DNA from: Diplolepis rosae
Lineage: Eukaryota; Arthropoda; Insecta; Hymenoptera; Diplolepididae
Reading direction: 5' to 3'
Assembly (NCBI GenBank): GCA_030998225.1
Contig: JAPYXD010000308.1
Span: forward strand, 382,001-446,000
Length of the DNA: 64,000 nt
The notes below the pieces were generated by a model, which saw only the letters and a list, made by a program, of their open reading frames with translations, searched no databases and was not told the origin of the DNA. Below are positions 30,941-42,570 of the stretch, piece after piece. Positions within the stretch are counted from its first letter, which is position 1. The number at the start of each line of letters is the position of its first letter. The position numbers were made by a program, and so were the translations under genes.

Positions 30941-32883
30941 CCTATTAACGCCCAAAATCACAGACTTTTTAACTCATTTTTGGACCTTGTCGACAAAGCG
31001 AAAAAGGGAATATATCATGACCAAACCTTGTATACATAATGTTTTTGGGTCTCCTCTTTCGATTTATGAAGTCAAAATTACATTATTGTGTACTGGAAAA
31101 CCAATATGGCGGATTTTATTAAAAAATGTACCGAAAATTTCAAAATTTTTTTTTTATTCATTTTTTTTACATGGATAAAGCATATTGATCTATTTCAAAC
31201 TATGGACAAAGGTGGACAAAATAGTTGTAGTTTATGAAAAATATTTTTTGGTACAGCTCCCTATGTTTTATCTTTTCCAAAATGGCGGAAAACTATGGAA
31301 ATTTGGAAAAATACGCGTTTTTCATGACATTTCGAAGATAATTGGATAATACACGGAATTTTATTGATCAAACTGTCAAAGTTTGATTGATTAATTATGT
31401 ACAGACCTCTTCTAGTATATGTAATTACCTGATTAATGGAGAACTTGGGAAATACCGAGTTTTTTCAAGATTATCGTTGATGAAAATTCCTGAACCTTTA
31501 TTAAATTCAATTTTCCTATGTTTCTTGGCACATTATATGAAAATCCGGAGACAGTGTTAGAAAATTCAAAATGGCGGATCCCATATGGCGCTCTGAATAT
31601 TGAAGATGTAATAATATGCTAATGAAAAAAATATTTTCGTATTTCATGTAAAATATGTGATCAAAAATGTCTTTAGACATTTTTTGATTGAGATCGCTAA
31701 TTCAGCATAAAAAATTCGTAAAGTTCCGAATTTATATTTAACGATCTGCATATTCTCCAACGCTTGATGTATGTGGCTAAAATCAAAAGTGATCATTTGA
31801 TCTACTTAACGAATTCAATCTCATACAGAAGTTTCACGCTACAAAATTCCACTACTGGTATGACTGATGTGACAAAAAAAAGTATATAATTTTTTAACCA
31901 AATGAATTTATATTTATTACGATCAAAATAAGAAATCTTCTTATTTTCTAAAATAGATCATATTGATTCAATCCACTCATTCACTCTAAAATAGATCATA
32001 TTGATTCAATCTACTCATTTACTAAATCCATCATCCAACTTCATTTAGCCACATACATCAAGCGTTGAAGAATATGCAGGTCGTGAAATATAAATTCAGA
32101 ACTTTACAAATTTTTTCCGCTGAATTAGCGATCTCAATCAAAAAATGTCTAGAGACATTTATGATCACATATTTTACATAAAATACGAAAATATTTTTTT
32201 CATTAGCATATTATTACATCTTCAATATTCAGAGCACCATATGGGATCCGCCATTTTGAATTTTCTAACACTGTCACCGGATTTTCATATAATGTGCCAT
32301 AAAAATAGGAAAATTGAATTTAATAAAGGTTCAGGAATTTTCATCAACGATAATCTTGAAAAAACTCGGTATTTCCCAAGTTCTCCATTAATCAGGTAAT
32401 TACATATACTAGAAGAGGTCTGTACATAATTAATCAATCAAACTTTGACAGTTTGATCAATAAAATTCCGTGTATTATCCAATTATCTTCGAAATGTCAT
32501 GAAAAACGCGTATTTTTCCAAATTTCCATAGTTTTCCGCCATTTTGGAAAAGATAAAACATAGGGAGCTGTACCAAAAAATATTTTTCATAAACTACAAC
32601 TATTTTGTCCACCTTTGTCCATAGTTTGAAATAGATCAATATGCTTTATCCATGTAAAAAAAATGAATAAAAAAAAAATTTTGAAATTTTCGGTATATTT
32701 TTTAATAAAATCCGCCATATTGGTTTTCCAGTACACAATAATGTAATTTTGACTTCATAAATCGAAAGAGGAGACCCAAAAACATTATGTATACAAGGTT
32801 TGGTCATGATATATTCCCTTTTTCGCTTTGTCGACAAGGTCCAAAAATGAGTTAAAAAGTCTGTGATTTTGGGCGTTAATGGG
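30941..32883. mobile_element. Foldback element with piggyBac-like ends (TTAA target)
   Basis: Arms 30,941-31,780 and 32,046-32,883 are near-perfect inverted repeats of about 840 bp. They end CCTATTAACGCCCAAAATC (left) and GATTTTGGGCGTTAATGGG (right). The flanks are TTAA (30,937-30,940) and TTTA (32,884-32,887), so a TTAA duplication with one change is likely. The 265-bp loop holds a direct repeat of TCTAAAATAGATCATATTGA. No transposase is present. The frames at 30,852-31,178 and 32,646-32,837 are mirror images of each other. Confidence 0.75.
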
Positions 32884-32887
32884 TTTA

Positions 32888-33659
32888 TCAGAGGTCGATG
32901 TTAACATGAACTTCTAGCTTTGTTAATTGGGATTATGAATTCTCTTTTTCACTTCTCATATTGAGAAAATAGCGGTTCAGATATTTCAACAACACTTTAT
33001 TCATTGACTACAATAGCTCTTGACTATTCAAGTTTAAAATAATTCAATTTATTGCTGACATAGTCGTGCTTGATGACGAACTTGTGCGATAAAAATGGTT
33101 TATGGATATAGCGTCGATACCAGCGGTCATGAAATTTCAATTCATGATGTGTAAAATGCGGAAAGGTGTATAAGATTCGTAAGTACACGTGGGTGGGCGA
33201 GCGCAGACTTCTTACGGCATCGGTGACAGTTGTTACGTACGTGCACATGCCGTTAAGATTGGTTTACGCCCGTGCATGTTTTTTTACTAATTCTTTACCT
33301 TTCTTTTTTTTCTCTCACTCTTCATCCTTCTCCTTGCACTCAGTATTTTCGTTACATTTCTTTTGATTTTTCTCCTTCGTTCTATCTTATTTTACAACCA
33401 CATACCGTTCATAACAATTCGTGTCTAAATGGAAAATTAGTAATTATAACATTTGATCCTAGTAATGCACAACCCTCTATATTAAAGGCCATTTTAAGAA
33501 TCGATTTATATATACATACACGATTGTACTCATACAAAATATTTGACTATATATACAAACATTTGAATATATCGATACTTTCATATTACCTTACTTATTA
33601 CACAAAGAAACATTTGTACCTACAAACAACGGATACATAATAATATCTGTAAAAAAAAC
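32888..33659. other. No gene seen
   Basis: Between the foldback and the next remnant. 33,180-33,290 has a GC-richer stretch with TACGTACGTGCAC, and 33,480-33,620 is TATA/ATACA-rich low-complexity DNA. No frame with recognisable content. Confidence 0.4.
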
Positions 33660-34241
33660 TAAATTTAAACATAGCATGCGAAAATGTAATTTATAACATA
33701 AAAGTGATGCACCCAATCAAAATAACAGGCAGAAAGTGTAAAATTTATAACAATTATGAGCAGCTGGAATTAGCCCGAACATTAACAGAAAATACACCGA
33801 ATGATTCAATTTATCTTATAATGTTAACTATAGTCAAGTTGACCTAGACAAGCTAGAACAACATCTAATACAACCACCTAAACAGATTAGCAGCGATGAG
33901 CTGAAACAAGCGAGACTGATCCTAGACGATACCGAAAACATGTTTAAAAACATAGCTACATACCGAAGGATTAAAACATGGACCGAAACTAGCCTAGATA
34001 GGTTGCAGTATATAGGATACTCTACACTAGGATTATGAACATTGCACATCCTATTCAAATAGGATTATTCGATGTTATATCAAAATGCATATCTAAGAAA
34101 CTTTGTTTATTCAGCGTAAAAACCTCTGTAGAAACACTGACTTACATAGTAATATACGATTCGAGGGTTCACCCTTTAATCAGACCAGAGGAAACAATAA
34201 AATACCGCGCTTCAACCCAAAAGGAACTACTTCCAATTTAA
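33660..34241 (+). pseudogene. Possible C-terminal remnant of an envelope-like membrane protein
   Basis: Three overlapping frames show protein-like content in series. The first has a polar segment (about 33,700-33,830). The second is helical and charged, with SSDELKQARLILDDTENM and a Trp/Leu-rich stretch (about 33,830-34,035). The third is hydrophobic then Cys/Lys-rich (ISKKLCLFSVKTSVET, about 34,080-34,160). A helical stem, a membrane span and a short cytoplasmic tail would fit the end of an envelope glycoprotein from an errantivirus-like or endogenous viral source. That identity is inference and weak. It is broken by at least two frameshifts. Confidence 0.3.
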
Positions 34242-34357
34242 AGAATTTGAAATATTTATGTGGGAAAAGAGACGCTTTCGACTGTGCTGGGATTCAAGCC
34301 CGGGTCTTTTGATTGCCGGTCGACTGATCTAATAAACTGAGCTACACAGGCGTCCGT
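34222..34357 (-). repeat. tRNA-derived SINE copy with A and B boxes
   Basis: On the minus strand GTGTAGCTCAGTTTATTAGA (A-box type) is followed by CGACCGGCAATC, then GGGCTTGAATCCCAGC (B-box type), and a tail GTCTCTTTTCCCACA..AAATTTC. The order and about 40-base spacing fit a tRNA-related RNA polymerase III head joined to a SINE body. It does not fold as a functional tRNA. Confidence 0.65.
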
Positions 34358-34450
34358 AATTTTCTTCTCCACAGGAAGACCTCTTTAAATCACCCAATGT
34401 CATTGCCTTACAGCTGTAATTATTTCAAATTAGGTGGTTGAGTTCGAAAT

Positions 34451-34565
34451 TCAGCAGTCGACCGGCAATCAAAAAACCCAGGCTCGAATCTCAGCACAGT
34501 CAAAAACGTCTCTTTTTCCACAGAAAAATTTCAAATTTTTTGAATTTAATTTGCATTATTTCAAT
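34451..34565 (+). repeat. tRNA-derived SINE copy, 5' truncated
   Basis: Same family, opposite orientation to 34,222-34,357. Starts at AGTCGACCGGCAATC and keeps the B box GGCTCGAATCTC and the CTCTTTTTCCACAGAAAAATTTC body, while the A box is gone. Confidence 0.6.
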
Positions 34566-34689
34566 ATAAGAGTTTGAAATCGTTTGAAAGGCCACTTGTC
34601 GGAGACGTATTCTATCTGATACGTAACTAGTGATTCTCCGATAATGTCTCATGGTAAAGTATTTTTCAAAGAGAGATTTCTTAAAAGGA

Positions 34690-34870
34690 TCGAATTCGTC
34701 CACAAGCGATCGCTTTGTAGATCTCTTAGTCAAGCAGTCGCTTTGTAAAAGATCTCTTACCCAAGCGATCGCTTCGTAAAAGATCTCTCAATCAAGCGAT
34801 CGCTATGTAAGAGATCTAGCTGAAGCGATTACTTGAGTAAAAACCTCTCAAAAAGCGATGTTTGTGCTAT
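34690..34870. repeat. Array of AAGCGATCGCTT units, left
   Basis: Five to six units of about 35 bases built on AAGCGATCGCTTTGTAAAAGATCTCT, with the palindrome GCGATCGC partly decayed in some. A related array in reverse sense lies at 39,330-39,600, which suggests paired subterminal arrays of one DNA transposon spanning about 34.7-39.65 kb. Confidence 0.6.
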
Positions 34871-35618
34871 GGGATGGAAAACAAATCGCTTTGTGGACGG
34901 ATTCGCTCCTTCCAATCGATTAGTTTCAAGATGATGCCTTTTTGAAGGATCAGCAGCTTGCTATTCCTTTAGAAATTTTGAAAAATCTAATGATCGACAT
35001 AATCGACTGAAATGATTTAGAAAAATTAGTAAAGAATTCCTTTATAAATTGTTTTGCTCGTGGTTGATTTTCCTGCAAAAATTACTTTAAATATTAGCGT
35101 AGAAAATATCAGGATCAATCAGTTTTCTACAAAACTTTATTAACATAATATCAGATAGACATATTTGACAATTGTGACATGGAAATTCAAAACATGTTAA
35201 CGACCATTTTTTTCAAAAATGAGTCAAGAACATTTTTGAAATCTGTATTCTGGCGCAGATACGTGGGAATTTTTCCAGATTTTTTATCGCGTTAGAAACC
35301 TTTAAAAAAAATTGCAAAAACGCCGTTTTGTTAACTCCAGGGGCATGGAAATTCAATACATGACAAGTCCTTATTGTGTCAAATGGAATTTCAGTTTTTC
35401 GCGGAATTTCAACCAAGGTTTGATGAACGTTATTAGCTTTAAGTGATATGTACCCTCCTACGGTATATCAACTTTATCAATCGCTAAAATCGACCCTGAC
35501 ACGTATTTTTTGACAAGGTCTCGGTGTATCGTGACATTTTGTTAATAAACAATTGAGTTTTAGAGTGATCTAATAAGATTCTCGATTATTCGTCTAACAG
35601 TGGAGCAAATCGAAAAGA

Positions 35619-37190
35619 ATGGTCAACAAAAAGAAGGAACGCCAAGAGGCTAAGCGCAAAAGGGCCTTGCGTATACGACGTTTTGGGGAAAATCAATTCC
35701 AGGACGAAAAACCCCAAGTGCTCAGGTTAGCAAAAAAAACTAATTCACGATAATACAATAACAATAAATTGACATTCATGGTGAAACATTAACAACGAAT
35801 TGAAATTTACAATAAAACAGTAACAATAAATTAAAATTCACAATAAAACAGTAACAATAAATTGGAGTTCACGGTAAAACAATAACGATCAATTAAATTT
35901 GTTACCATCAAACAATAATACGATAATGACTAAAAATTGAATTTCTACCATTAAGTAATTAAATATTGACAAAATTAATAATAATATTACTGATTGAAAA
36001 ATCGTGAAATATACGAAAATTTTGATTAAATAATTCTTCTATGCAATGAGAAGTTTTCATAAAAATAATAATTCACACAATATATTCTTTTTTTTCTAGT
36101 TGAATTACAAGTGCGGTAGACATTGCAGCGAAATTTTTCAAAAACACAGGGAGTCTCTCTTTGCAACATTTCACAAATTATCGGCAAATACTCAGCTGGT
36201 TTACTTGAACAATCTCATCCACCTGCTTTTGGTACAACGAAGGCGCTCTGATAATGGTGTGAAACGCCAGGTGACGGTCACTTACAACCTACTTGACGAA
36301 GAAGCGGAGCATATTCAAGTTTGTAAGGCAACTTTCATGGACATATTCGGGCTGGGAAGAAGTCGTTTGAATACCATTGTAAAGAAGAAAAAGTCTAGCG
36401 CGGTGATTATTGCGGACAAAAGAGGGAGCAAACGTTATGAAAAATTCAATGATGGTGATTGTCAAATAATACGCAATTAAATTAATTCCATCCCTCGCGA
36501 AGTGAGCCACTATTGACGAGCAAAAACTGACAAAGAGTTTATGTCTGGCGATTTGAACATTTTCTGATTTTTCATCATCCCCGTGTAGACACTTGTCGTA
36601 CGTGTGATTTATTACATAATGGAATGAAAAAGTCTGTTAACCCTTCCACTCCCGCCGCAGTTAAAAAGCGACTTGACAAACACCACATCGAAGCCGAGAC
36701 TGCGCGTGCGTGCTTAAATTCTGATGTAGCTTACTGCTTGATTAACATGAACAAAACTTTGTCCATTCCAATTGACTTGCAACAAGTTATTTTAATTGCG
36801 ACCTTGAACCAATCAGACATGTTCTACCTGCGTCAATTATCCATGTACAATTTCGGAATTCATGTGCACAATTTAAATGACGGCATGATGTTTGTTTGGA
36901 ATGAAACGGAGGGCTCGAGGGGGGCTAATAACATTTTTTCAAACATTTTCACATTGTTCAATAATACTACTCATTTTGGTGAAGCAGATAATTAGATTGT
37001 TTGGAGAGACAAATGCACGGGACAAAACGAAAATCGGATCATGATTACTATGTACATGCGTCTTGTTCACTATGGTTTTGTTGAAAAAGTCGAACATAAG
37101 TTTCTTGTGTCTGGGCACAGTTTCCTTGATTGCGATAGAGACTTTGCACTTATGGAAACAAAAAAAAAGAACGATTCTGTACGCTCTTGA
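35619..37190 (+). pseudogene. Decayed transposon gene of DUF7869-like DDE type
   Basis: A possible first exon (35,619-35,725, basic, KKKERQEAKRKRALRIRR) is followed by an intron-like gap ending TTTTTTCTAG at 36,099. Next comes a frame with CGRHC and RRRSDNGVKRQ, then HINSIPREVSHYSRAKTD, and 36,624-36,995 with FHSR-like and VWNETEGSRGANN. It ends with DKCTGQNEN, HKFLVSGHSFLDCD and FALMETKKK up to about 37,180. These are the ordered signatures of a large insect family (SIPR-ESHY, W.EG...GANE, SDNC.GQNRN, H..L..GH) now labelled DUF7869. Stops interrupt it repeatedly and the exon junction does not keep frame, so it is dead. A TIR element is inserted right after it. Confidence 0.7.
35745..35925 (+). 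repeat. Short tandem repeat, about 41-45 bp units
   Basis: About four units of the type CAATAAAACAGTAACAATAAATT.(A/G)..TTCA, with substitutions, lie in the presumed first intron of the transposon gene. Confidence 0.65.
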
Positions 37191-37205
37191 TAGCGAAAAT
37201 ATATA

Positions 37206-38537
37206 GGGGAGAAGCGGCGAAATTGGCGCACCCTATTTTTCAGAAAATGATAACATAACAAAAAATAAAAATAGTTCTATCGTGTGCATTCTTGTATGAT
37301 ATGTATTTGATAGAAAACATTATAAAAATCTAATTGCTTAATACAGTTTTATTGCGATTAATCGTTTTTTGGCATAATGGTTATGTTCGAAGCCATTGAG
37401 TTAAATCGTTAAATAATAGTAATTCAAGGTGAATTAGATTAATGCAACGATTTTATAATCTTTGATATTTAACCTTACGATTAGGATAGAATATTTGTAT
37501 GAAAAAATAAGCATTTTACGTAAAAAGTATTTAATTAATGAACGATACACTTGCGGCAAAATTGGCGCATACGAGATTCAAATCAGAGGCGAAGTTGGCA
37601 CACGTGTTGTGTTTCTTGAAACCGGTGACTGAAGTCAAGTGCTCGGATGTTTATGATTGAAAATATAAAGAAGATAGTAAGTACACAATTATTAATATAT
37701 ATATATATACATTTGAATGTTGCTGGACTTTTCTGCTAATCTTTTTCTTAAGATTTTTTGTGACATCGGAGGTAATGTGGTTCGCAAAACTGATGTAACG
37801 ACTTTGTAAGGTTATATTCATTTGAACAATCAGTGGTTAATTTTTTTTTTTAAGTTTGAGGTATTAAGGCATTTTAAAAGCGATTTTTAATAATTAATTT
37901 GCAGTCTGACAATGTTTTGAAAGTTTTCTCGATTTTAAGATGTGAAAGCAATGTAAGTAAAAAATTTGTATTTTTGATTGATTGTTTCTATTATTTATAA
38001 GTCTTCTAAAGTTAATAATTGTATATACTTCTGATTACAAATTCAAATAATTCTCTATAAAAATGATTTCAATTTGAATATTCACTTAAATATCCACAAT
38101 TGCCAGTATTTTATTGTACAAATATAAAATATATTTTAACTTTGGCTGGTTTATGTGAATAAAGGTATAAAAAACTTCACATATCTTGATATACTATCTC
38201 AAATTTAGTTTCAAATTATAACTACCTCTTTTCATCAACCTTTGCTACTGAAATGTAATTCTAAATCTATGAAAATATAACTAATACGTGGCAAGAGAAG
38301 ATTATAATATTAGTGCGTCAATTTACCCGACATGGCGGGTAAATTGACGCAGGTGCAGTCCTTCGGAAATCTGAATAAAAACCTGCTTTAATAATTTTCA
38401 ATGCAATCTTTATCCATTGGAAAGTATAGAAAAGATATCCAGCTATTAAATAAATATTTTTTCATAATTTTTAGTCATATACTTTCTTTTTAAACTCGCA
38501 CTTTCTATTAGGTGCGCCAATTTCGCCGCTTCTCCCC
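37206..38537. mobile_element. TIR element with GGGGAGAAGCGGCGAAATTG ends
   Basis: 27-base inverted termini (GGGGAGAAGCGGCGAAATTG then GCGCACC) are flanked by TATA on both sides (37,202-37,205 and 38,538-38,541), so the duplication is TA or TATA. 1,332 bp with no frame. Inside, diverged copies of the terminal motif recur (GCGGCAAAATTGGCGCATA at about 37,553, GAGGCGAAGTTGGCACACG at about 37,588, and a GCGTCAATTTACCC / GGGTAAATTGACGC hairpin at about 38,318-38,350). Confidence 0.8.
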
Positions 38538-38541
38538 TATA

Positions 38542-39329
38542 TCAACGAATCTGGACCTTTAAAATAAATATTAAATTTACTTAAAGTTAAAATTTACGAC
38601 ACGTTTTGAAGAGAAAGCGCGCTGCCGCAAGTGACGCTTGTATGTTTTGAACTTCGCTTACCCATTGAGTTGTCATGAACCAATTTTCAATCACGCATAA
38701 CTTCTAAACGGCAATTGATAAACTATTGCAATTTTGATACATTACGTGAATGATTAGAAACTATTTACTTCTTGCTTGGTTTAAATATACTGTACTTCAG
38801 ATAGAAACACAAACGTTTTTCTGCCCTCCTATAAAATTTTTGAAATGGCGCTTGTCATGTTTTGAATTTCCATTCTACAACTGTATTTCATGTAACAAAA
38901 AAATAAAATAAAGGCTCTCCTCAAATAAACTACAAACAGAAATACATATTTCGTAAGATGTGCTTTCGATTGCCAAGCTCCTGTCGAATTAATTCCTTTT
39001 AAAAATGTTATGCGAAAATGTATTTTTATTAATCTATGTAATGGTAATTTTATATAAGACGTTCCAAATTTCTACGAAAAAATTTAATGTAAATCTACGC
39101 TGTTATGTATAATCAATAAAACATTGTTATCTGTACCAAATGAAATGTATAAATCATTCAGTAAAGATGTCCGATTCGTTGTTTTTAGAGCGATTTTAAT
39201 TTGAGATGTAAATTTGTAAAGTTTAAAAAATGATTGCAGGATTTATAGTGTTGAAGACAATTGCACTCAAGCTGCGACTGACAACCCACTTGAATGTAAG
39301 GGGCAAGCGCAAGAGGCTTGTAGCTAAAT
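38542..39329. other. Right part of the DUF7869-type transposon, no gene
   Basis: GTCATGTTTTGAATTTCCAT at about 38,856 is the inverse of ATGGAAATTCAAAACATG at about 35,180, and ATGGAAATTCAATACATGACA at about 35,345 is related. These are inverted repeats on either side of the decayed gene. Confidence 0.5.
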
Positions 39330-39600
39330 ATCTACAAGTTAATCTCCCTCATACGTAACTGCGTTTTTACAAGGAATATTGCTTTGAAAGCGATGTCGCT
39401 CGCTAATGGGATATCGCTCAAGGTGAAGAACGATGAGGCTTGTAACTGAGCGAGATCACTTGAGGTAAGAGGCGATTGCACTTAGGACTAACCAAAATCG
39501 CTTGATGTAAAAAGCGATAGCGCCTGTGATTAAGCGAAATCGCTTAAGGTAAAAAGGGATGATGCTTGTGACTAAGCGAAATCGCTTGAGGTTAAAACGA
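39330..39600. repeat. Array of AAGCGAAATCGCTT units, right
   Basis: Six or so imperfect units of about 40 bases around TAAGCGAAATCGCTT(A/G)AGGTAAAA and GCTTGTGACTAAGCGA. Counterpart of the array at 34,690-34,870. 39,601-40,223 shows nothing more. Confidence 0.55.
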
Positions 39601-41016
39601 CAAAGCTTTATATGACAGACATATCGCTACTTTGCTTGTCGTGAGACGCAGGCAACTTCACGGTCCTGTCACTAAAATAGACTTCAACCCTAATTTTAAT
39701 GTTAAATTTGTACAACGAAAAGTAAATAAAGATATCAAGATGTTGTAGGACACAGGTTGTAGAAGTGAAAATGCCTAATATTCCCCCGCTGACGGTGGAA
39801 AATTTTCAGATTTATTATGGTTTTCTAACTTCGAAGTTGTATGATCGCTACAATTACAGTAGTAATAATAATACAAAAAAATACAAATTTTACCACGTTT
39901 GGTGCAATATTTTGGAGGATTCTTTTCATCAGACTTTTCATTTGTCCGGAAAACAATAGATTTCTTAAATTGATTAGGTACGCTGTGAGTCGTTTTCATA
40001 TTTTCCCAACCAATTCCTAATCAACCTAAAGAATCTATTTATTTTTTGGACGAATAAAAACACTGATAAATGAAATCCTAACATTTTTTTTATATTGTTA
40101 TAAAATCAAGTTGGTCTTTTTTAGTACATGGCTACTCACTCGATCTTTATTTTTGTTTAGAAACACTTCCTCGTCACTACTCATCTTTAAAGGTCTTTAC
40201 AGAATAGAATTTTAGAAAACGACGTAACATCCAGCCCCCTGCATCTTAGCCAGAATGCCCGTAATCCGCGAAACAAAAATGTCACAAGAATTGACCGTGG
40301 CCGCTAGGGGCGCTGATTGTTCATGAGGCCTGAATTCATTTTAATGCATGGGAAAAATGCATAAAAATTAAATTTTTGGGGATAAAAACTACTTGATAAT
40401 ATTTTTTTTTACAACACATTAAACTAGAAAGTTTTAAATATTATTTAAAGCAATTTTTACTGATATAAAGGGTAATATGCTTGAAATTTGGGCAAAAATT
40501 GTCTTTGAAATTCTGGCTGGAAATTGAAATCAAAGTTCTGTTATCTTCGTTTTAACATTAATATTTACATTGTGATTATTAAATAAAAATACAATATTTA
40601 TTTATATTATCAATATTACTGATATTATATCAGTCTTACATATTATAATAGAAAAATTGGCTATTGAAATTACATCAAATTGAATTATAATACGGGTATT
40701 AATTATATCATTTTGATTTTGTTAGAAAAATTAGATTTTATTATAGGACATTTTGTATTTTATATTTTAAAACTTCTCAGTAATTGAAAAAATTAAATTT
40801 TTATGAACAAAACCTTCACATAAGGAATGAACGTACATTTGAAAAAGTAACAAATATAAAGAATTTATAAAATTCCTTTGTAAGTATTTGAAAACACTAA
40901 GAACAAAGATGTTTGTAATAAATAATAATCAACATAATATACTATATTTCATAATAATATAATGAATATTTAGATCTCATATGCACATAATTTATTATGT
41001 GTATTTTATCTATAAT

Positions 41017-41713
41017 TAGGGATGGGCGATCTCGATTCGATTCTACGGAGATCGATCTTTTTTACTCGATTAATCGGTTGGATTTATATTTTTTTCGATC
41101 TTTACGAACGATTCTTCTTTCTTTTTTTCCTGTTTCCTATTTCTATGAACTGTTCCTATGAACTGTTTTTTAGTTTAAAAGTGAGATCAAGGGGTCGACC
41201 ACGAGAACATCCTTAATGTGATATGCAAAGTATATTAATATTATAAACTTTATAATAATACTTCATATTTATGCCAGAAATTTTATCATAAATAATACTT
41301 TAAGTGATATGCAAAGTTGAAAGTATATTAATATTATAAACTTTATAGTCATACTTCATATTTATGCCAGAAATTTTATCATAAATAATACTTTAAGTGA
41401 TATGCAAAGTTCAAAGTATATTAATATTATAAACTTTATAGTAATACTTCATATTTATGTCAGAAACTTTATCACTAATAATACGCATTGCTTTAGAAAT
41501 TGTGCAATTTAAAAAAATAAAAAACATTCCTGATTCGCAAATATAGTGTGTTTTTTAAGCCTAATTTCCTTTTTTATTGATATAAATACTTTTTTTTTTG
41601 AGTATCGATTTTTGAACATCGATTCAAAATTCGATCTTTTTAACCGATTAATCGATCAAATTGAATCAATAATTTCAGAATCAATTCTTTTTTTTGAAGA
41701 TCGCCCATCCCTA
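41017..41713. mobile_element. hAT MITE inside the previous element
   Basis: Termini TAGGGATGGGCGATC and GATCGCCCATCCCTA with an exact 8-bp direct repeat TCTATAAT at 41,009-41,016 and 41,714-41,721. 697 bp, no coding frame. The interior is ATCGATT-rich at both ends and holds a three-unit tandem repeat. Confidence 0.88.
41218..41490 (+). repeat. Three tandem units of about 86-93 bp within the hAT MITE
   Basis: Units start at GTGATATGCAAAG (41,218, 41,304, 41,397). The first lacks a few bases (TTGAAAG) found in the next two. Later units differ by a few substitutions. Confidence 0.85.
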
Positions 41714-42216
41714 TCTATAATACCTTAAGTTCAGTCAGTCAGCTTTGTTGATTTTTTTATTCAAAGCGTTTTAAATTTAGTATAGATTAAATTTTAATAA
41801 GTTAAAGGCGCTCATGATAAATAAACCACAAAACAATGTACTTTTTCTGAGCATTACGTGTAGCCTGTTTTGCAACCTACAGCAACAAAATTCCGCATTT
41901 TCACTTAAATTTTTATATCACCGACTGTTAAAACCATTCCAATTTACCTAAAAAGCACACAAAACCACTTCAGACACCAATTTTTCACAAAAAACGTTAA
42001 ATTTCAATGTTCTATAATGCTAATCTGTATAAGATCGGCCTCATGAACAGCCAGCGCCACGGTGGCCAACGGTCAACATCTGTGACATTTTCAACTCCAG
42101 AGATTCCGGGGGCTGGTAACATCGACATGACATAAACATAGAGTTTACGTTGTGCGCGCGCATCTATTGCCAACCTTAGAACTTTTATCGCGTTCGCATT
42201 CCCGTTGCGGGAATAA

Positions 42217-42377
42217 AGGAGGAATTACACCTCTGCATGCAGGCATTATGCATGGAGGTTACCATGGTAACATACAAGAGAGAAAGAGACCGACAATTTT
42301 CCTGTTTCTTTCCCACTAATATGTTACCATGGTAACCTGCATGCATAATTCCTGCATGCAGAGATGTAATTCCTCCT
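42217..42377. mobile_element. Palindromic MITE with TAA target duplication (Harbinger type)
   Basis: AGGAGGAATTACA on the left and TGTAATTCCTCCT on the right, with TAA at 42,214-42,216 and 42,378-42,380. The arms continue through TCTGCATGCAGG and GTTACCATGGTAAC to a short loop. 161 bp. A 3-bp TWA duplication is typical of PIF/Harbinger MITEs. Confidence 0.8.
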
Positions 42378-42570
42378 TAACGCACAGTAGTATAGACAGG
42401 TCTGGCAACTCCCGTGCTGGGTAGAGTTCTAAATTTCTCGGACATTTAAAATCCGGTCACATTCTCGTGACTGTGACCGTCATTTTAAGACAAGTTGAGA
42501 ATTTACAGAGAATTTAAAGGAATTTTACCATACCTTCACCAATATTTTCTTTATCATTAAACCTTATAAT

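Larger units (their letters stand above)
40232..42115 (-). mobile_element. Non-autonomous element with CAGCCCCC ends and 8-bp target duplication (hAT or P type)
   Basis: The left end CAGCCCCCTGCATCT and right end GGAATC-type (AGATTCCGGGGGCTG) are flanked by GTAACATC at 40,224-40,231 and 42,116-42,123. The inverted ends extend about 110 bases (AAAATGTCAC..TTGACCGT, GGCGCT, TGTTCATGAGGCC). An 8-bp duplication fits hAT or P. On the minus strand near the right end (ATG 41,898) a short frame MRNFVAVGCKTGYT then stop recalls the start of a THAP domain, which would favour P, but the first Cys is absent and it is only 14 residues. Confidence 0.75.

Noticed and set aside
30852..31178. Frames 30,852-31,178 and 32,646-32,837
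   Set aside because: Mirror copies inside the foldback arms with no domain.
34690..34870. CRISPR-like array
   Set aside because: Units are contiguous and degenerate with no unique spacers, and the genome is eukaryotic.
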